The notes: a model not told the origin generated them from the sequence alone. Shown: positions 53,098-63,400, counted from the first letter of the stretch. The stretch: DNA of 64,000 nucleotides from CAXBCP01 sp963977005 (GCA_963977005.1 CAXBMQ010000006.1:124001-188000); one strand, 5' to 3'. Numbers and translations are program-made.

Positions 53098-54081
53098 TCA
53101 GCGTCGCGCGTCGTCCAGCCGTCCCGCGATCTCCGCCGCGACCCGGGCCGTGTCGTCCGGTGTTTCGTAGGCCCATGTTTCCAGCGTACCGTCGAACGGG
53201 CGTGTGATGCCGGCGGTGCGCAGCGCGTCATGGAAACGTGCGAATTTCGCCGACCCGCCGTCGAGTTCGATCACGTAGACCGGTTTGCCGGTCGCGCAGG
53301 CCTCCGAGACCATCGATACCGAATCCGCGGTGACCACGATGACATCGGCAAGGCCGAGCAGGCCGAAATACGGGTTGTCGCCGCTGCCGTCCCAGAACCA
53401 GCAGGGGGCGTCGGCGAGTTCGTCCCGAAGGTGCTTTTCGTTTTCCGTCCCGGTGCGCCGCGATGCCGTGACCGCCAGCCCGGCGCCGTGCCTGTCGCAC
53501 AGCATGCGCAGGTTTGCGGCGAGCCGCCGGGTCACGCTTTCGGTCATCCGGTACTGTCCGTTCGACCCGCCGATCAGCACCGCGACGAGCGGGCGCGGCA
53601 GGTGCGCGAGCGCATCGCGGAATTTTTCCGCTTCTGCGGCGAGTTTTCCCGGTGTCACCCGGTGCAGCGCACCGTAGGTTTCGATGACGTTGTCCCCCCG
53701 CACGCGGTCATGCTTCGGGATGGCGAGCAGGTCGAACGCCTCGCGGCGCCATGCCGGGTTCTGGATCTGGACGCAGAACGTGCGCCCGCCGCTTGCCCGT
53801 TTGATCGCCAGCGCCGGCGCGACGGTCTGGCGGCCGGTGGCGATCAGGATGTCGGGCCACGGGGGCGCCAACGGGTTGCCGTCCCGGTCGGGCGTCGACA
53901 GCGCGCCGCACCAGAACTGGGGCGGCAGGGCGGACCACGGGAACCGCGGCGCCAGACGCTTTACGACGGGCGGGGCGCCGCCCAGTTCCTGCAGCGCTTC
54001 GGCCAGACCGAGGCACTGGTTTTCCATCCCCGGCTTGCCGTCGGTCATGACCCAGACCGTTCGTCCGGCGAGAGCGTTCAC
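53098..54081 (-). CDS. ELM1-family (mitochondrial-fission-like) protein
   Basis: A roughly 327-residue member of the ELM1/DUF1022 family (pfam06258): N-terminal VWVMTDGKPGMENQCLGLAEAL, LIATGRQTVAPAL, AVLIGGSNGQYRMT, VTASRRTG, and the glycosyltransferase-like TADSVSMVSEACATGKPVYVIEL near the C-terminus, which recalls a GT-B UDP-sugar site. Bacterial members often sit near lipopolysaccharide genes; function is uncertain. I chose the GTG at 54081; an in-frame TTG at 54162 would lie within an AT-rich stretch that looks like promoter. Confidence 0.88.
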   Translation of the reverse strand: MNALAGRTVWVMTDGKPGMENQCLGLAEALQELGGAPPVVKRLAPRFPWSALPPQFWCGALSTPDRDGNPLAPPWPDILIATGRQTVAPALAIKRASGGRTFCVQIQNPAWRREAFDLLAIPKHDRVRGDNVIETYGALHRVTPGKLAAEAEKFRDALAHLPRPLVAVLIGGSNGQYRMTESVTRRLAANLRMLCDRHGAGLAVTASRRTGTENEKHLRDELADAPCWFWDGSGDNPYFGLLGLADVIVVTADSVSMVSEACATGKPVYVIELDGGSAKFARFHDALRTAGITRPFDGTLETWAYETPDDTARVAAEIAGRLDDARR

Positions 54082-54237
54082 GATTCCGGGCTTCCGTCGC
54101 CGCGGGGTATTTGAAATATTATTATCATTCTTTAGAATATAATTTCGTGTGACGGCCTGCAAACGTCAGGATGCGCTGTCACGCAGACGACAAGACACGG
54201 TGACGACACCGTCACGAACCTAACGGAAACTGCGGAT
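54082..54237. promoter_or_regulatory. divergent promoter region, ELM1-like gene and Lrp regulator
   Basis: The 40 bases around 54105-54145 are strongly AT-rich between two divergent genes and are a likely promoter/operator zone. I could not identify a clear consensus pair. Confidence 0.4.
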
Positions 54238-54723
54238 ATGGCCAGACTCAAACTCGACAAGATCGACCTCAAGATAATGCGCGATCTCCAGGATAACGGC
54301 CGCATGACCAATGTGGAACTGGCACAGAACGCCGGTATCTCGCCGCCGCCCTGTCTGCGCCGCGTCCGCGCGCTGGAGGAAACCGGCTGTATCCGGGGAT
54401 ACCACGCCGACCTCGATGCCGAGGCGCTGGGCTTCGGCGTCACCGTGTTCGCCAATGTCGGGCTGCACAGCCAGGCCGAGGCCGATCTCGTCGCGTTCGA
54501 GGAACGGGTCGCCGGCTGGGACGAAGTCCGCGAATGCCACATGCTGGCGGGCGAGACCGACTTTCTGCTCAAGATCGTGGCGACGGACTGGGACGCCTAC
54601 CAGAAATTCCTGACCAGTAACCTGACCTCGGCGCCGAATGTCAGCGTAGTGAAATCCGCCCTCGGCATCCGCACGTCGAAACGCGCCTTCGGTGTCCCGG
54701 TGAATGTGGAGGCTGCGGAGTAG
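54238..54723 (+). CDS. Lrp/AsnC-family transcriptional regulator
   Basis: A 161-residue regulator: N-terminal helix-turn-helix (LDKIDLKIMRDLQDNGRMTNVELAQNAGISPPPCLRRVRALEETG) and a C-terminal RAM domain (AEALGFGVTVFANVGLHSQ to VSVVKSALGIRTSK) that binds amino acids and mediates octamer formation. It is close to the Lrp-type of alphaproteobacteria. The target is unknown; the divergent ELM1-like gene is only a neighbour. Confidence 0.94.
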   Translation: MARLKLDKIDLKIMRDLQDNGRMTNVELAQNAGISPPPCLRRVRALEETGCIRGYHADLDAEALGFGVTVFANVGLHSQAEADLVAFEERVAGWDEVRECHMLAGETDFLLKIVATDWDAYQKFLTSNLTSAPNVSVVKSALGIRTSKRAFGVPVNVEAAE

Positions 54724-54766
54724 GGGGGCGTAGGCAAAAGAAGCCGGGATCTCCCCAAAAAAAACC

Positions 54767-54795
54767 TATTCCCTCGCCCTTGTGCCTAGGGTCCA
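54767..54795 (+). repeat. palindromic repeat, CTTGT loop, decayed arm
   Basis: Same flanks as the nuclease-unit termini (TATT on the left, TCCA on the right) and an intact CTTGT loop, but the arms carry substitutions so that the stem is imperfect. Confidence 0.65.
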
Positions 54796-54913
54796 CGGTC
54801 GATTCCGGACAGAGCCGGATCATCGGGATTGAGATATCTGCCACGCGCCGGCGTGGATTGCGGGCACAGGCTCTGGGACAAACAGGAGAAACGTGAACGG
54901 TGAACGTTCAATC

Positions 54914-54942
54914 CATTCCCTGGGCCTTGTGCCCCCGGTCCA
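54914..54942 (+). repeat. palindromic repeat, CTTGT loop
   Basis: GGGC and GCCC flank CTTGT, with left flank ATTCCCT and right flank GGTCCA; the outer part of the stem is mismatched. Confidence 0.65.
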
Positions 54943-54992
54943 CCGCGGTGTCGAAGCGGGGCCCGGAGCCCTATGCGGATTGCCTGAAAGAC

Positions 54993-55020
54993 TGGACCCC
55001 GGCACAAGGCCGGGGTGACA
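54993..55020 (-). repeat. palindromic repeat, CTTGT loop
   Basis: In the minus direction, arms CCCCGGC and GCCGGGG enclose CTTGT, with TGTCA on the left and TCCA on the right. Opposite in orientation to the copy at 54914-54942, about 50 bases away. Confidence 0.8.
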
Positions 55021-55098
55021 GAATAGTGCGTGGCAGTGAATGGCCGGGGCTGTTAAAGGCCGACGCAGGCGGCCGGGAAGCCTCGCGACGCTTTCGCG

Positions 55099-55572
55099 TT
55101 ACTTGTACTTCACCGTCATGATCTCGTACGACTTGGTGCCGCCGGGGGTGGTGACCTCGACCGAATCGCCGACCGTCTTGCCGATCATGGCGCGCGCCAT
55201 GGGGGAAGTGACGGACAGCAGGCCTTCCTTGATATTGGCTTCGTGTTCGCCGACCACCTGGTAGGTGCTTTTCTCGTCGGTGTCCTCGTCGGCGACTTTG
55301 ACGGTGGCGCCGAACTTGATGACCTTGCCCTTGATCGCGCTGACGTCGATGACCTCGGCGCGGCTGAGCAGGTCCTCGATAATGCCGACGCGGCCTTCGA
55401 CGAATGCCTGGCGTTCGCGTGCGGCATGGTATTCGGCGTTTTCCGACAGGTCGCCGTGTTCGCGCGCGACCGCGATCGCCTTGATGATATCCGGGCGTTC
55501 AATGGTTTTGAGGCGTTTCAGTTCCGCTTCCAGGTCATCGTGACCCTTCGACGTCATCGGAGCTTTATCCAT
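55099..55572 (-). CDS. greA: transcription elongation factor GreA
   Basis: A 157-residue factor that rescues backtracked RNA polymerase. The N-terminal coiled coil holds EHGDLSENAEYHAAR, whose tip Asp and Glu stimulate transcript cleavage; the C-terminal domain has GEHEANIKEGLLSVTSPMARAMIGK. The ATG at 55572 (MDKAPMT) is preceded by GGAAGAG; a further in-frame start lies 7 codons upstream. It is just downstream of carB on the same strand, 82 bases away. Confidence 0.97.
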   Translation of the reverse strand: MDKAPMTSKGHDDLEAELKRLKTIERPDIIKAIAVAREHGDLSENAEYHAARERQAFVEGRVGIIEDLLSRAEVIDVSAIKGKVIKFGATVKVADEDTDEKSTYQVVGEHEANIKEGLLSVTSPMARAMIGKTVGDSVEVTTPGGTKSYEIMTVKYK

Positions 55573-55654
55573 CGTTTCTCTTCCTTCGCACAAAACGATC
55601 CCGCCCCGCAGTCAACAGGTCAGGGCCGTCTGCAGTGCCGGGGTCAGGTTGTCG

Positions 55655-58600
55655 CTAAATTGGCCGCGTAAAATAAGACTGTAGCGGCGCAACTTCAAGC
55701 CCGCCGGCGCGCATGGCCGAAATGGCTTCCACAGCGGCTTTCGCGCCTGCCACGGTGGTATAATAGGGTATTTTGCGCACCAGGGCCGACCGCCGCAGCG
55801 CGTACGAATCGGCAATTGCCTTCGCTCCCTCGGTGGTATTGAAGACCAGCTGAATGTCGCCGCTGATGATCGAATCGACCACATGGGGGCGGCCTTCGCG
55901 TACTTTCTTGACGGTTTCGGTCTCGACGCCGGCCGCGATCAGGACTTCCGCGGTGCCCCCCGTCGCGACGATACCGAAGCCCATATCGCGCAGCCGCCGG
56001 GCAACGTCGATCATTGCGTCCTTGTCGCGGTCGCGCACCGAGATGAAGACCCGGCCCTCGACCGGCACCGATGTGCCGCTGCCGAGCTGCGACTTGGCGA
56101 AGGCGCGGCCGAAATCGGCATCGATTCCCATCACCTCGCCGGTCGATTTCATTTCCGGGCCGAGAATGATGTCGACCCCGGGGAACCGCGCGAACGGGAA
56201 CACCGCTTCCTTGACCGCGATATGCGTGCCGGTCTGGGTGCTGCCATAGACCTTCAGCAGGTCGGCCAGCTTCTCGCCGGCCATGACGCGCGCGGCGACC
56301 TTGGCGATCGGCACGCCGGTCGCCTTGGCGACGAACGGCACCGTGCGGCTCGCGCGCGGATTGACCTCGAGGATGTAGACCGTCTCGCCCTTGATCGCGT
56401 ATTGCACGTTCATCAGGCCGACCACGCCAAGCCCGCGGGCCAGCGCGCCGGTCTGGCGGCGCAGTTCCTCGAGAATGTCATCGGGCAGCGAATAGGGCGG
56501 CAGCGAACAGGCGGAATCGCCCGAATGGATGCCGGCCTCCTCGATATGTTCCATGATGCCCGCGACATGCACGTCGTCGTCGACATCGCGGATCGCGTCG
56601 ACGTCGACCTCGATCGCGTCCGACAGGTAGGAATCGATCAGCACCGGCGTGTCGCCCGACACCTTCACGGCGGTCTGGATGTAGCGCGTCAGCCCGGCCT
56701 CGTCATGGACGATTTCCATCGCCCGCCCGCCGAGCACGTAGGACGGCCGGATCACGACCGGATAGCCGATTTCGGTCGCGATACGCACCGCTTCGTCGCC
56801 GCTCCGCGCGGTACCGTTCGCCGGTTGCAGCAGTTTCAGGTCCTGCAGCAGCAGCTGGAACCGTTCGCGGTCCTCGGCGAGGTCGATGGCGTCGGGCGAG
56901 GTGCCGAAGATCGGCACGCCGGCGGCTTCGAGATCGGCGGCGAGTTTCAGCGGCGTCTGGCCGCCAAATTGCAGGATCAGCCCGATCACTTCGCCGTTCT
57001 CTTCTTCCTTGCGCACGATTTCGATCACGTCCTCGGCGGTCAGCGGTTCGAAATACAGCCGGTCCGACGTGTCGTAATCGGTCGATACGGTCTCGGGATT
57101 GCAGTTGACCATGATGGTCTCGTAGCCGGCCTCTTCGAGCGCATAGACCGCGTGCACGCAGCAATAGTCGAACTCGATGCCCTGGCCGATCCGGTTCGGG
57201 CCGCCGCCGAGGATGATCGCCTTGCGCCGGTCGGTCGGTTCGGCCTCGCACTCGGCGGGCGTGTAGCCGGCGCTCTCGTAGGTCGAATACATGTAGGGTG
57301 TCTGCGACGCGAATTCGGCGGCGCAGGTATCGATGCGCTTGTAGACCGGGCGCACGCCGCGCTCGTGGCGCATCGCGGTGATGTCGGCGGGGGTCCTGCC
57401 CGCCAGTTCGGCCAGCCGTTCGTCGGAAAAGCCCATTGCTTTCAGCTGGTGCAGGTCCTGCGCCGTCTCGGGCAGGCCGTTTTCGCGGATATCGTTCTCG
57501 GCGTCGACGATGCCGCGCAGCTGCGCGATGAACCACGGATCGAAACCAGATGCGTTCTGGATCGCGTCGGTCGACAGCCCGTGGCGGATCGCCTGGGCGA
57601 CCGTCAGGATGCGGTCCGGCGTCGGCAGGTTGAGCGCGGCGAGAACCGCGGATTCGTCGATCCCGCCGACAATATCGTCGCCTTCCTCGGGCTCGATGCC
57701 CGGAATGACGACCTCGTTCAGCCCGGTCAGCCCGGTCTCCATCGAGCGCAGCGCCTTTTGCAGCGATTCCTGGAACGTCCGGCCGATCGACATCGCCTCG
57801 CCGACGGATTTCATCTGGGTGTTGAGCAGCGCCTCGGTGCCGGGGAATTTCTCGAACGTAAAGCGCGGGATCTTGGTGACCACGTAGTCGATCGTCGGCT
57901 CGAAGCTCGCCGGCGTCACGCCCGTGATGTCGTTGTCGAGTTCGTCCAGCGTGTAGCCGACGGCAAGCTTTGCGGCGATCTTGGCAATCGGGAACCCGGT
58001 CGCCTTGGAGGCCAGCGCCGAGGAACGAGAGACGCGCGGGTTCATCTCGATGATGACCAGCCGGCCGTCGCGCGGATTAACCGCGAACTGCACGTTCGAG
58101 CCGCCGGTTTCGACGCCGATCTCGCGCAGCACCGCGATCGAGGCGTTGCGCATGATCTGGTATTCCTTGTCGGTCAGCGTCAGCGCCGGCGCGACGGTGA
58201 TCGAATCGCCGGTATGGACGCCCATCGGATCGACGTTCTCGATCGAGCAGATGATGATGCAGTTATCCGCGTGGTCGCGGACGACCTCCATCTCGTATTC
58301 CTTCCAGCCGATGATCGATTCCTCGACCAGCACTTCGGTGGTCGGCGAGGCGTCCAGGCCGCGGCGGATGATGTCTTCGAACTCGTCGCGGTTATAGGCG
58401 ACGCCGCCGCCGGTGCCGCCCATCGTGAAGGACGGGCGGATAATCGCCGGCAGGCCGGTTTCCTCGAGAATTTCGAGTGCTTCGTCCAGCGTATGGGCGA
58501 TGCGGCCGCGCGGGCTTTCCAGCCCGATCTTGCTCATCGCCTGCTGGAAAAGCTCGCGGTCCTCGGCCTTGTTGATGGCATCGCGCTTGGCGCCGATCAT

Positions 58601-58942
58601 CTCGACCCCGTGGGCATCGAGCACGCCCATCTTGGCGAGCGACAGCGCCGTGTTCAGCGCGGTCTGGCCCCCCATGGTGGGCAGCAGCGCATCGGGCTTT
58701 TCCTTCTCGATGATCTTGGCGACCATTTCGGGCGTGATCGGCTCGATATAGGTCGCGTCGGCGAATTCCGGGTCGGTCATGATCGTCGCCGGGTTCGAAT
58801 TCACCAGGATGACGCGGTAGCCCTCGTCCTTGAGCGCCTTGCAGGCCTGGGTGCCCGAATAGTCGAATTCGCAGGCTTGTCCGATGACGATCGGCCCGGC
58901 GCCGATGACGAGAATGGATTTTATATCGGTGCGTTTGGGCAT
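55655..58942 (-). CDS. carB: carbamoyl-phosphate synthase large subunit
   Basis: A 1095-residue enzyme making carbamoyl phosphate for pyrimidines and arginine. Two homologous ATP-grasp halves are present (first: SILVIGAGPIVIGQACEFDYSG to about residue 400; second from AIILGGGPNRIGQGIEFDYCC near residue 570), separated by the oligomerisation domain. The C-terminal MGS-like allosteric domain (from about residue 945, FGIVATGGTAEVL) binds effectors. carA is not upstream within the window, so the two subunits are not directly adjacent here. Confidence 0.98.
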   Translation of the reverse strand: MPKRTDIKSILVIGAGPIVIGQACEFDYSGTQACKALKDEGYRVILVNSNPATIMTDPEFADATYIEPITPEMVAKIIEKEKPDALLPTMGGQTALNTALSLAKMGVLDAHGVEMIGAKRDAINKAEDRELFQQAMSKIGLESPRGRIAHTLDEALEILEETGLPAIIRPSFTMGGTGGGVAYNRDEFEDIIRRGLDASPTTEVLVEESIIGWKEYEMEVVRDHADNCIIICSIENVDPMGVHTGDSITVAPALTLTDKEYQIMRNASIAVLREIGVETGGSNVQFAVNPRDGRLVIIEMNPRVSRSSALASKATGFPIAKIAAKLAVGYTLDELDNDITGVTPASFEPTIDYVVTKIPRFTFEKFPGTEALLNTQMKSVGEAMSIGRTFQESLQKALRSMETGLTGLNEVVIPGIEPEEGDDIVGGIDESAVLAALNLPTPDRILTVAQAIRHGLSTDAIQNASGFDPWFIAQLRGIVDAENDIRENGLPETAQDLHQLKAMGFSDERLAELAGRTPADITAMRHERGVRPVYKRIDTCAAEFASQTPYMYSTYESAGYTPAECEAEPTDRRKAIILGGGPNRIGQGIEFDYCCVHAVYALEEAGYETIMVNCNPETVSTDYDTSDRLYFEPLTAEDVIEIVRKEEENGEVIGLILQFGGQTPLKLAADLEAAGVPIFGTSPDAIDLAEDRERFQLLLQDLKLLQPANGTARSGDEAVRIATEIGYPVVIRPSYVLGGRAMEIVHDEAGLTRYIQTAVKVSGDTPVLIDSYLSDAIEVDVDAIRDVDDDVHVAGIMEHIEEAGIHSGDSACSLPPYSLPDDILEELRRQTGALARGLGVVGLMNVQYAIKGETVYILEVNPRASRTVPFVAKATGVPIAKVAARVMAGEKLADLLKVYGSTQTGTHIAVKEAVFPFARFPGVDIILGPEMKSTGEVMGIDADFGRAFAKSQLGSGTSVPVEGRVFISVRDRDKDAMIDVARRLRDMGFGIVATGGTAEVLIAAGVETETVKKVREGRPHVVDSIISGDIQLVFNTTEGAKAIADSYALRRSALVRKIPYYTTVAGAKAAVEAISAMRAGGLEVAPLQSYFTRPI

Positions 58943-59254
58943 GGTTCAGCTTCAGGCTTCCGGGCGCCGCCGGGCCGGTGGAAACCGATCTGGCAGGGCA
59001 GGTGAAAACGAACGGCACAATGATGAGATTGGACCGGACCGTGTTTCCCACGACTCGGGGGTTTAGGGCAAGGGCAGAGTCGCCCTTTCCGGCCAGAAAC
59101 CGCGCGGCGACGGAATGGATATCCACCTTGCGTGCTATGTTGTATTAAGAAGCGCCAGACCGGGAGGCCGCCCTTCTTCCGTGTCCGGGTTTCCCTGTCT
59201 GCGGTTCTGTATCCGAGTTTATGTGTCCGAGTTTATGTATCCGGGGTTAAGTCA
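58943..59254. other. divergent upstream region of carB and the RND operon
   Basis: This 312-base gap separates carB (minus) from the efflux genes (plus). Its right end carries a 14-base tandem repeat (two full copies of TCCGAGTTTATGTR plus a partial third, 59212-59245). Within it, ATG at 59235 opens a seven-codon reading frame whose TGA overlaps the TTG start of the adaptor gene. Confidence 0.5.
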
Positions 59255-60421
59255 TTGAAACTGCCTTTCCAGATCGGTCTCACAGTCATCATCGGCGGTC
59301 TTGTCGCCGGCGGCTGGTTCTGGCTGGACGCCGCACAGGTCGCCGAGGGCTCGCGCGAGGCCGCGCCCCGGCGCGGCGGGGCGACGCGGGTGCTGGTCGA
59401 AAAGGTCGCGCTGGCCGAAGATCGCATGATCGTCCGCGCCGTCGGCACCGGCACGGCGCAGAATTCGGCCGTGCTCCACCCGCCGGTTTCGGGCGAGGTC
59501 GTCGAGGTCCTGTTCAGGGCGGAACAGCGGGTCGAGAAGGGAGATGTTCTCGTCCGGCTCGATGCGGTCCATCAGCGTCTTGCCGTGAAGCTTGCCCGGG
59601 TGGCGCTCAACAAGGCGCGGCGCGACGTTGCGCGGATTGCGAAACTTGCCCGCTCCGGCCATGCGCCGCGCAACAGTCTCGATACCGCCGAAACCGAGCT
59701 TGAAGCAGCAAATGTGCGCTATTCCCAGGCGCGGGCCGACCTTGCCGACCGCGTCGTCGTGGCGCCGTTTTCCGGTGTGATCGGGCTGACCGATATCAGC
59801 CCCGGCGACCGCGTGACGGAGGATACGCCGATCGCGACGCTGGACGAGCGGGCGACGATCCTGGTCGATTTCAACCTGACCGAGGGGCATGCCGCGCGGA
59901 TCCGCGTCGGCGACCGGATCGCGGTCCGGCCGTCGAATATGCCGGACAGGGAGGTCACGGGCACGGTCTCGGCGATGGGCAGCCGGATCGACGAAAAATC
60001 GCGGACGCTGCGGGTGCGGGCGACGATCCCCAACCCGGACGACACCATCCGGCCCGGTACGTCGTTCTCCGTCGAGCTCGGCTTTACCGGCAAGTCCTAT
60101 CCCAGCGTGCGCGAGGTCGCTGTGCTGTGGAGCCGCGACGGCGCCTATCTGTGGCGCGCCCGGGACGGCAAGGCGGAAAAGGTTTTCGTCAGGCTGGTCC
60201 GCCGCGACCAGGGCCGCATTCTGGTCGATGGCGACCTGAATCCCGGCGACGCGGTCGTGGTACAGGGCGTCCAGGGATTGCGCGTCGGTCAGCGGCTGAA
60301 TGCCATACCGTTCGGAACCGGGGACGCCACCGGCACGCCGCCCGGAAAGCGGCCCGGAAAGCCCGCCGGTAAAACCGCCGGCAAAACAGCAGACAGGACG
60401 GCGGGAGGATCCCGCCGGTGA
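59255..60421 (+). CDS. RND efflux periplasmic adaptor (membrane fusion protein)
   Basis: A 388-residue adaptor with an N-terminal membrane anchor (about residues 4-22) then the lipoyl half-motifs (VLHPPVSGEVVEVLFRAEQRVEKGDVLVRLD), a helical hairpin, and the beta-barrel domain (DRVVVAPFSGVIGLTDISPGDRV). The tail is Lys/Pro/Gly-rich. I chose the TTG at 59255 with GGGG eight bases upstream; the frame is open earlier but the extra residues are unlike the family. Its stop overlaps the GTG start of the permease gene. Confidence 0.9.
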   Translation: MKLPFQIGLTVIIGGLVAGGWFWLDAAQVAEGSREAAPRRGGATRVLVEKVALAEDRMIVRAVGTGTAQNSAVLHPPVSGEVVEVLFRAEQRVEKGDVLVRLDAVHQRLAVKLARVALNKARRDVARIAKLARSGHAPRNSLDTAETELEAANVRYSQARADLADRVVVAPFSGVIGLTDISPGDRVTEDTPIATLDERATILVDFNLTEGHAARIRVGDRIAVRPSNMPDREVTGTVSAMGSRIDEKSRTLRVRATIPNPDDTIRPGTSFSVELGFTGKSYPSVREVAVLWSRDGAYLWRARDGKAEKVFVRLVRRDQGRILVDGDLNPGDAVVVQGVQGLRVGQRLNAIPFGTGDATGTPPGKRPGKPAGKTAGKTADRTAGGSRR

Positions 60422-63400
60422 GCGGCCGCTTCAGCGACCTGCCCGACCTGTCGATCCGCCGGCCGACGCTGATCGTCGTGATGAACCTGATGATCGTGAT
60501 CGCAGGGCTGTCGGCGCTGTTCGGCGTCGAGGTCCGCGAACTGCCCGATGTCGACCGGCCCGTCGTCATGGTGCGCGCCTTCTTCGACGGCGCCTCGCCC
60601 GAGACCATGGATGCCGAGGTCACCAGCGTGATCGAGGGGGCGGTCGCCCGGGTGTCGGGCGTGACCACGATCAATTCGGCGAGCGAGGAAAACAATGCCC
60701 GGGTGCGGGCCGAGTTCGGTCCCGGCGTCGATCTCGATATCGCCGCCAACGACGTCCGCGAAGCCGTCGCCCGCATCACGCGGCGCCTGCCCGAAGGGGT
60801 CGAGGACGTCACCGTGGTCAAGGCCGATACCGACGCCTCGCCGGTCATCCGCCTTGCGCTGGTCAGCGAAACCCTGCCGCAGGAAACCCTGACCCGTCTC
60901 GCCGAGGACGACGTGACGGCGGAACTGTCCGCGATCCCGGGGGTGGCGACGGTGCAATTGTTCGGCAGTCAGGAGCCGGTGCTGCGGATCGTCGTCGAAC
61001 CGATGCGTCTTGCCGCGTTCGGATTGTCGATCGACGATGTCGCCCGCGCCCTGCGCTCGACCGACCTCGACGTGCCGGTCGGCAGTTTCAAGTCCGACAA
61101 CCAGCTCTTGCTTGTCCGCGCCGACGCATCGATCTGGCGGCCCGCCGAAATCGAAGCGCTGGAACTGAAACCCAACGTGCCGCTCGGCAGCGTGGCGCGC
61201 GCCTATTACGGTCCCGCCGAGGCCGAGAGCTACAGCCTGCTCAATGGTCGCAAGGTGGTCGGGCTCGGCATTATCCGCCGGGCGCAGTCCAATACCATCG
61301 CCATTTCGGATGGCGTCGACAAGGCCGTTGAAAAGCTCAACCGGCGGCTCGACGGGGCCAGGGTGGTCAAGATATCGGACGATGCGACGTTTATCCGCGG
61401 ATCGGTACGCGAGGTCGCGACCAGCCTCGCCATCGCCGTCCTCGTGGTCTTCGTGGTGATCTATGCCTTCATGGGATCGCTGCGGGCGACGCTGATCCCC
61501 GCCGCCGCCATCCCGGTCGCGCTGGTCGGCACCATCGCGGCGATCTGGCTGCTCGGATTCTCGATCAATATCCTGACCCTGCTCGCCCTCGTGCTGGCGA
61601 CCGGCATGATCGTCGACGATGCGGTCGTGGTGATAGAGAACGTCTATCGCCACCGGGCCATGGGGCTGAAGCCGCTGGCCGCCGCCGTGGTCGGCACCCG
61701 GCAGGTATTCTTCGCCGTGATTGCGACGACGGCGACGCTGGTGGCCGTGTTCCTGCCGATCGCGTTTCTGCCGTCCAACGCGGGCCGCCTGTTTACCGAG
61801 TTCGGCATCGTGCTCGCGGCCGCGGTTGCGATTTCGTCCTTTGTCGCGCTGTCGCTGTGCCCGCTTCTTGCATCGCGCCTGCCGGCCGCGCCGGGCGGGG
61901 ACGAAGCCGGCGCGCAACGGCGGGGGCTTCTCGCCGCGTTGGGTCGGCGCGTCGAAGGTATCTATCGGCGGTTCCTCGACTTCACGCTGTCGGCCCGGGT
62001 GCTGGTGCTCGGCGGGACGGCGATGGTCGCGATGACGGCGGTCGTCCTCTATCCGACGATCAACGAGGAACTTCTGCCGCGCGAAGACCGCGGCTCGCTC
62101 TATATCATGCTGCAGGGACCGGACGGGGTCGGGCTCGACTACATGGACCGCCAGTCGGCCCAGGTGGAGGCGCTGCTGCGGCCGTATCAGGACAGCGGCG
62201 AGGTCGGCGACGTGATGTCGATCGTCGGACGCTGGGACCTGAACCGGGTCTGGATCGTGGCACCTTTGGCGCCGTGGGGCGAACGCACCCGCAGCCAGGA
62301 TGAGATCTCTAAGGAACTGCGCCGCCCGCTGCGGCGGATCACCGGCGCCCATGTGCGCCTGCGTCAGCCCAACAGCCTGAACCTGCGGCGCTCCGGCGGG
62401 CGGATGGAATTTGCGCTGACCGGGTCGAACTACAAGGACCTGGCCTCCGCGGCGGAAGATTTCCGCACTGCCATGCAGGAACGCCTGCCGCAGTTCGATG
62501 ACCCCGATGTCGAATTTCAGCAGACCCAGCCCCAGCTGTCGATCAGGGTCGACCGCCGCCGGGCCGAGGATCTCGGCGTTCCGGTCGAAGGGATCGCAAA
62601 TACGCTGCGCGCCATGGTCGCAGGCTACGAGGTCGCGGAACTCAACGTGAACGACCGGGCGATCCCGGTCCTGCTCGAATCCGCCGCTGGCGCGATCGAC
62701 GATCCGGGCGATCTGCGCAACCTGTTCGTGCCGACCGCCGGTGGCGACCTGGTGCCGTTGTCATCCTTCGTGTCGCTCACCGAGGTCGGCGTTGCCGCGG
62801 AACTCGACCGCACCGGCCAGAAACGCGCGGTGGAAATCGATACCCCGCTGCCGCCCGGCTACCCGATGCGCAAGGCGATGGCGGAGGTGCAGGCCATCGC
62901 CGACGACACGCTGCCGCCGGGCATCGACCTGCGTTTCCTGCGCGAAGCCGCGACGCTCGAGGAAACCTCGAACGAGGTCATGATCACGTTCGTCATCGCC
63001 ATTGTCGTCGTGCTGCTGGTACTTGCCGCGCAGTTCGAAAGCGTGGTCAGCGCGATGGTGATCGTCCTGACCGTGCCGTTCGGCCTTGCCGCCGCCATCT
63101 TCGCGCTTAAGCTGACGGGCACGACGCTCAACATCTACAGCCAGATCGGGCTGGTGATGCTGGTCGGGCTGATGGCCAAGAACGGCATCCTGGTGGTCGA
63201 GTTCGCCGATCAGCTGCGCGACCGCGGCCACAGCGTGATGGAGGCCGTGCGCGAAGCCGCGACCACACGCCTGCGCCCGGTGATGATGACCATGCTGTCG
63301 ACGGTGTTCGGCGCCCTGCCGCTGATTCTGAGCACCGGCCCCGGAGCCGAGGCGCGTAGCGCCATCGGCTGGGTCGTCTTCGGCGGGCTCGGGATCGCGA

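Larger units (their letters stand above)
54724..55098. other. repeat-filled gap between the Lrp gene and greA
   Basis: This 375-base interval carries three palindromic repeats and no supported gene. An A8 tract lies at 54757-54764. Confidence 0.7.

Noticed and set aside
55883..59005. Very long plus-strand open frame of about 1040 codons opposite carB
   Set aside because: Antisense shadow of carB, which has full ATP-grasp motifs; the translation is a typical His/Arg/Asp-rich artefact.
60289..62352. Minus-strand open frame opposite the RND permease
   Set aside because: Same shadow effect; no motif, extreme composition.
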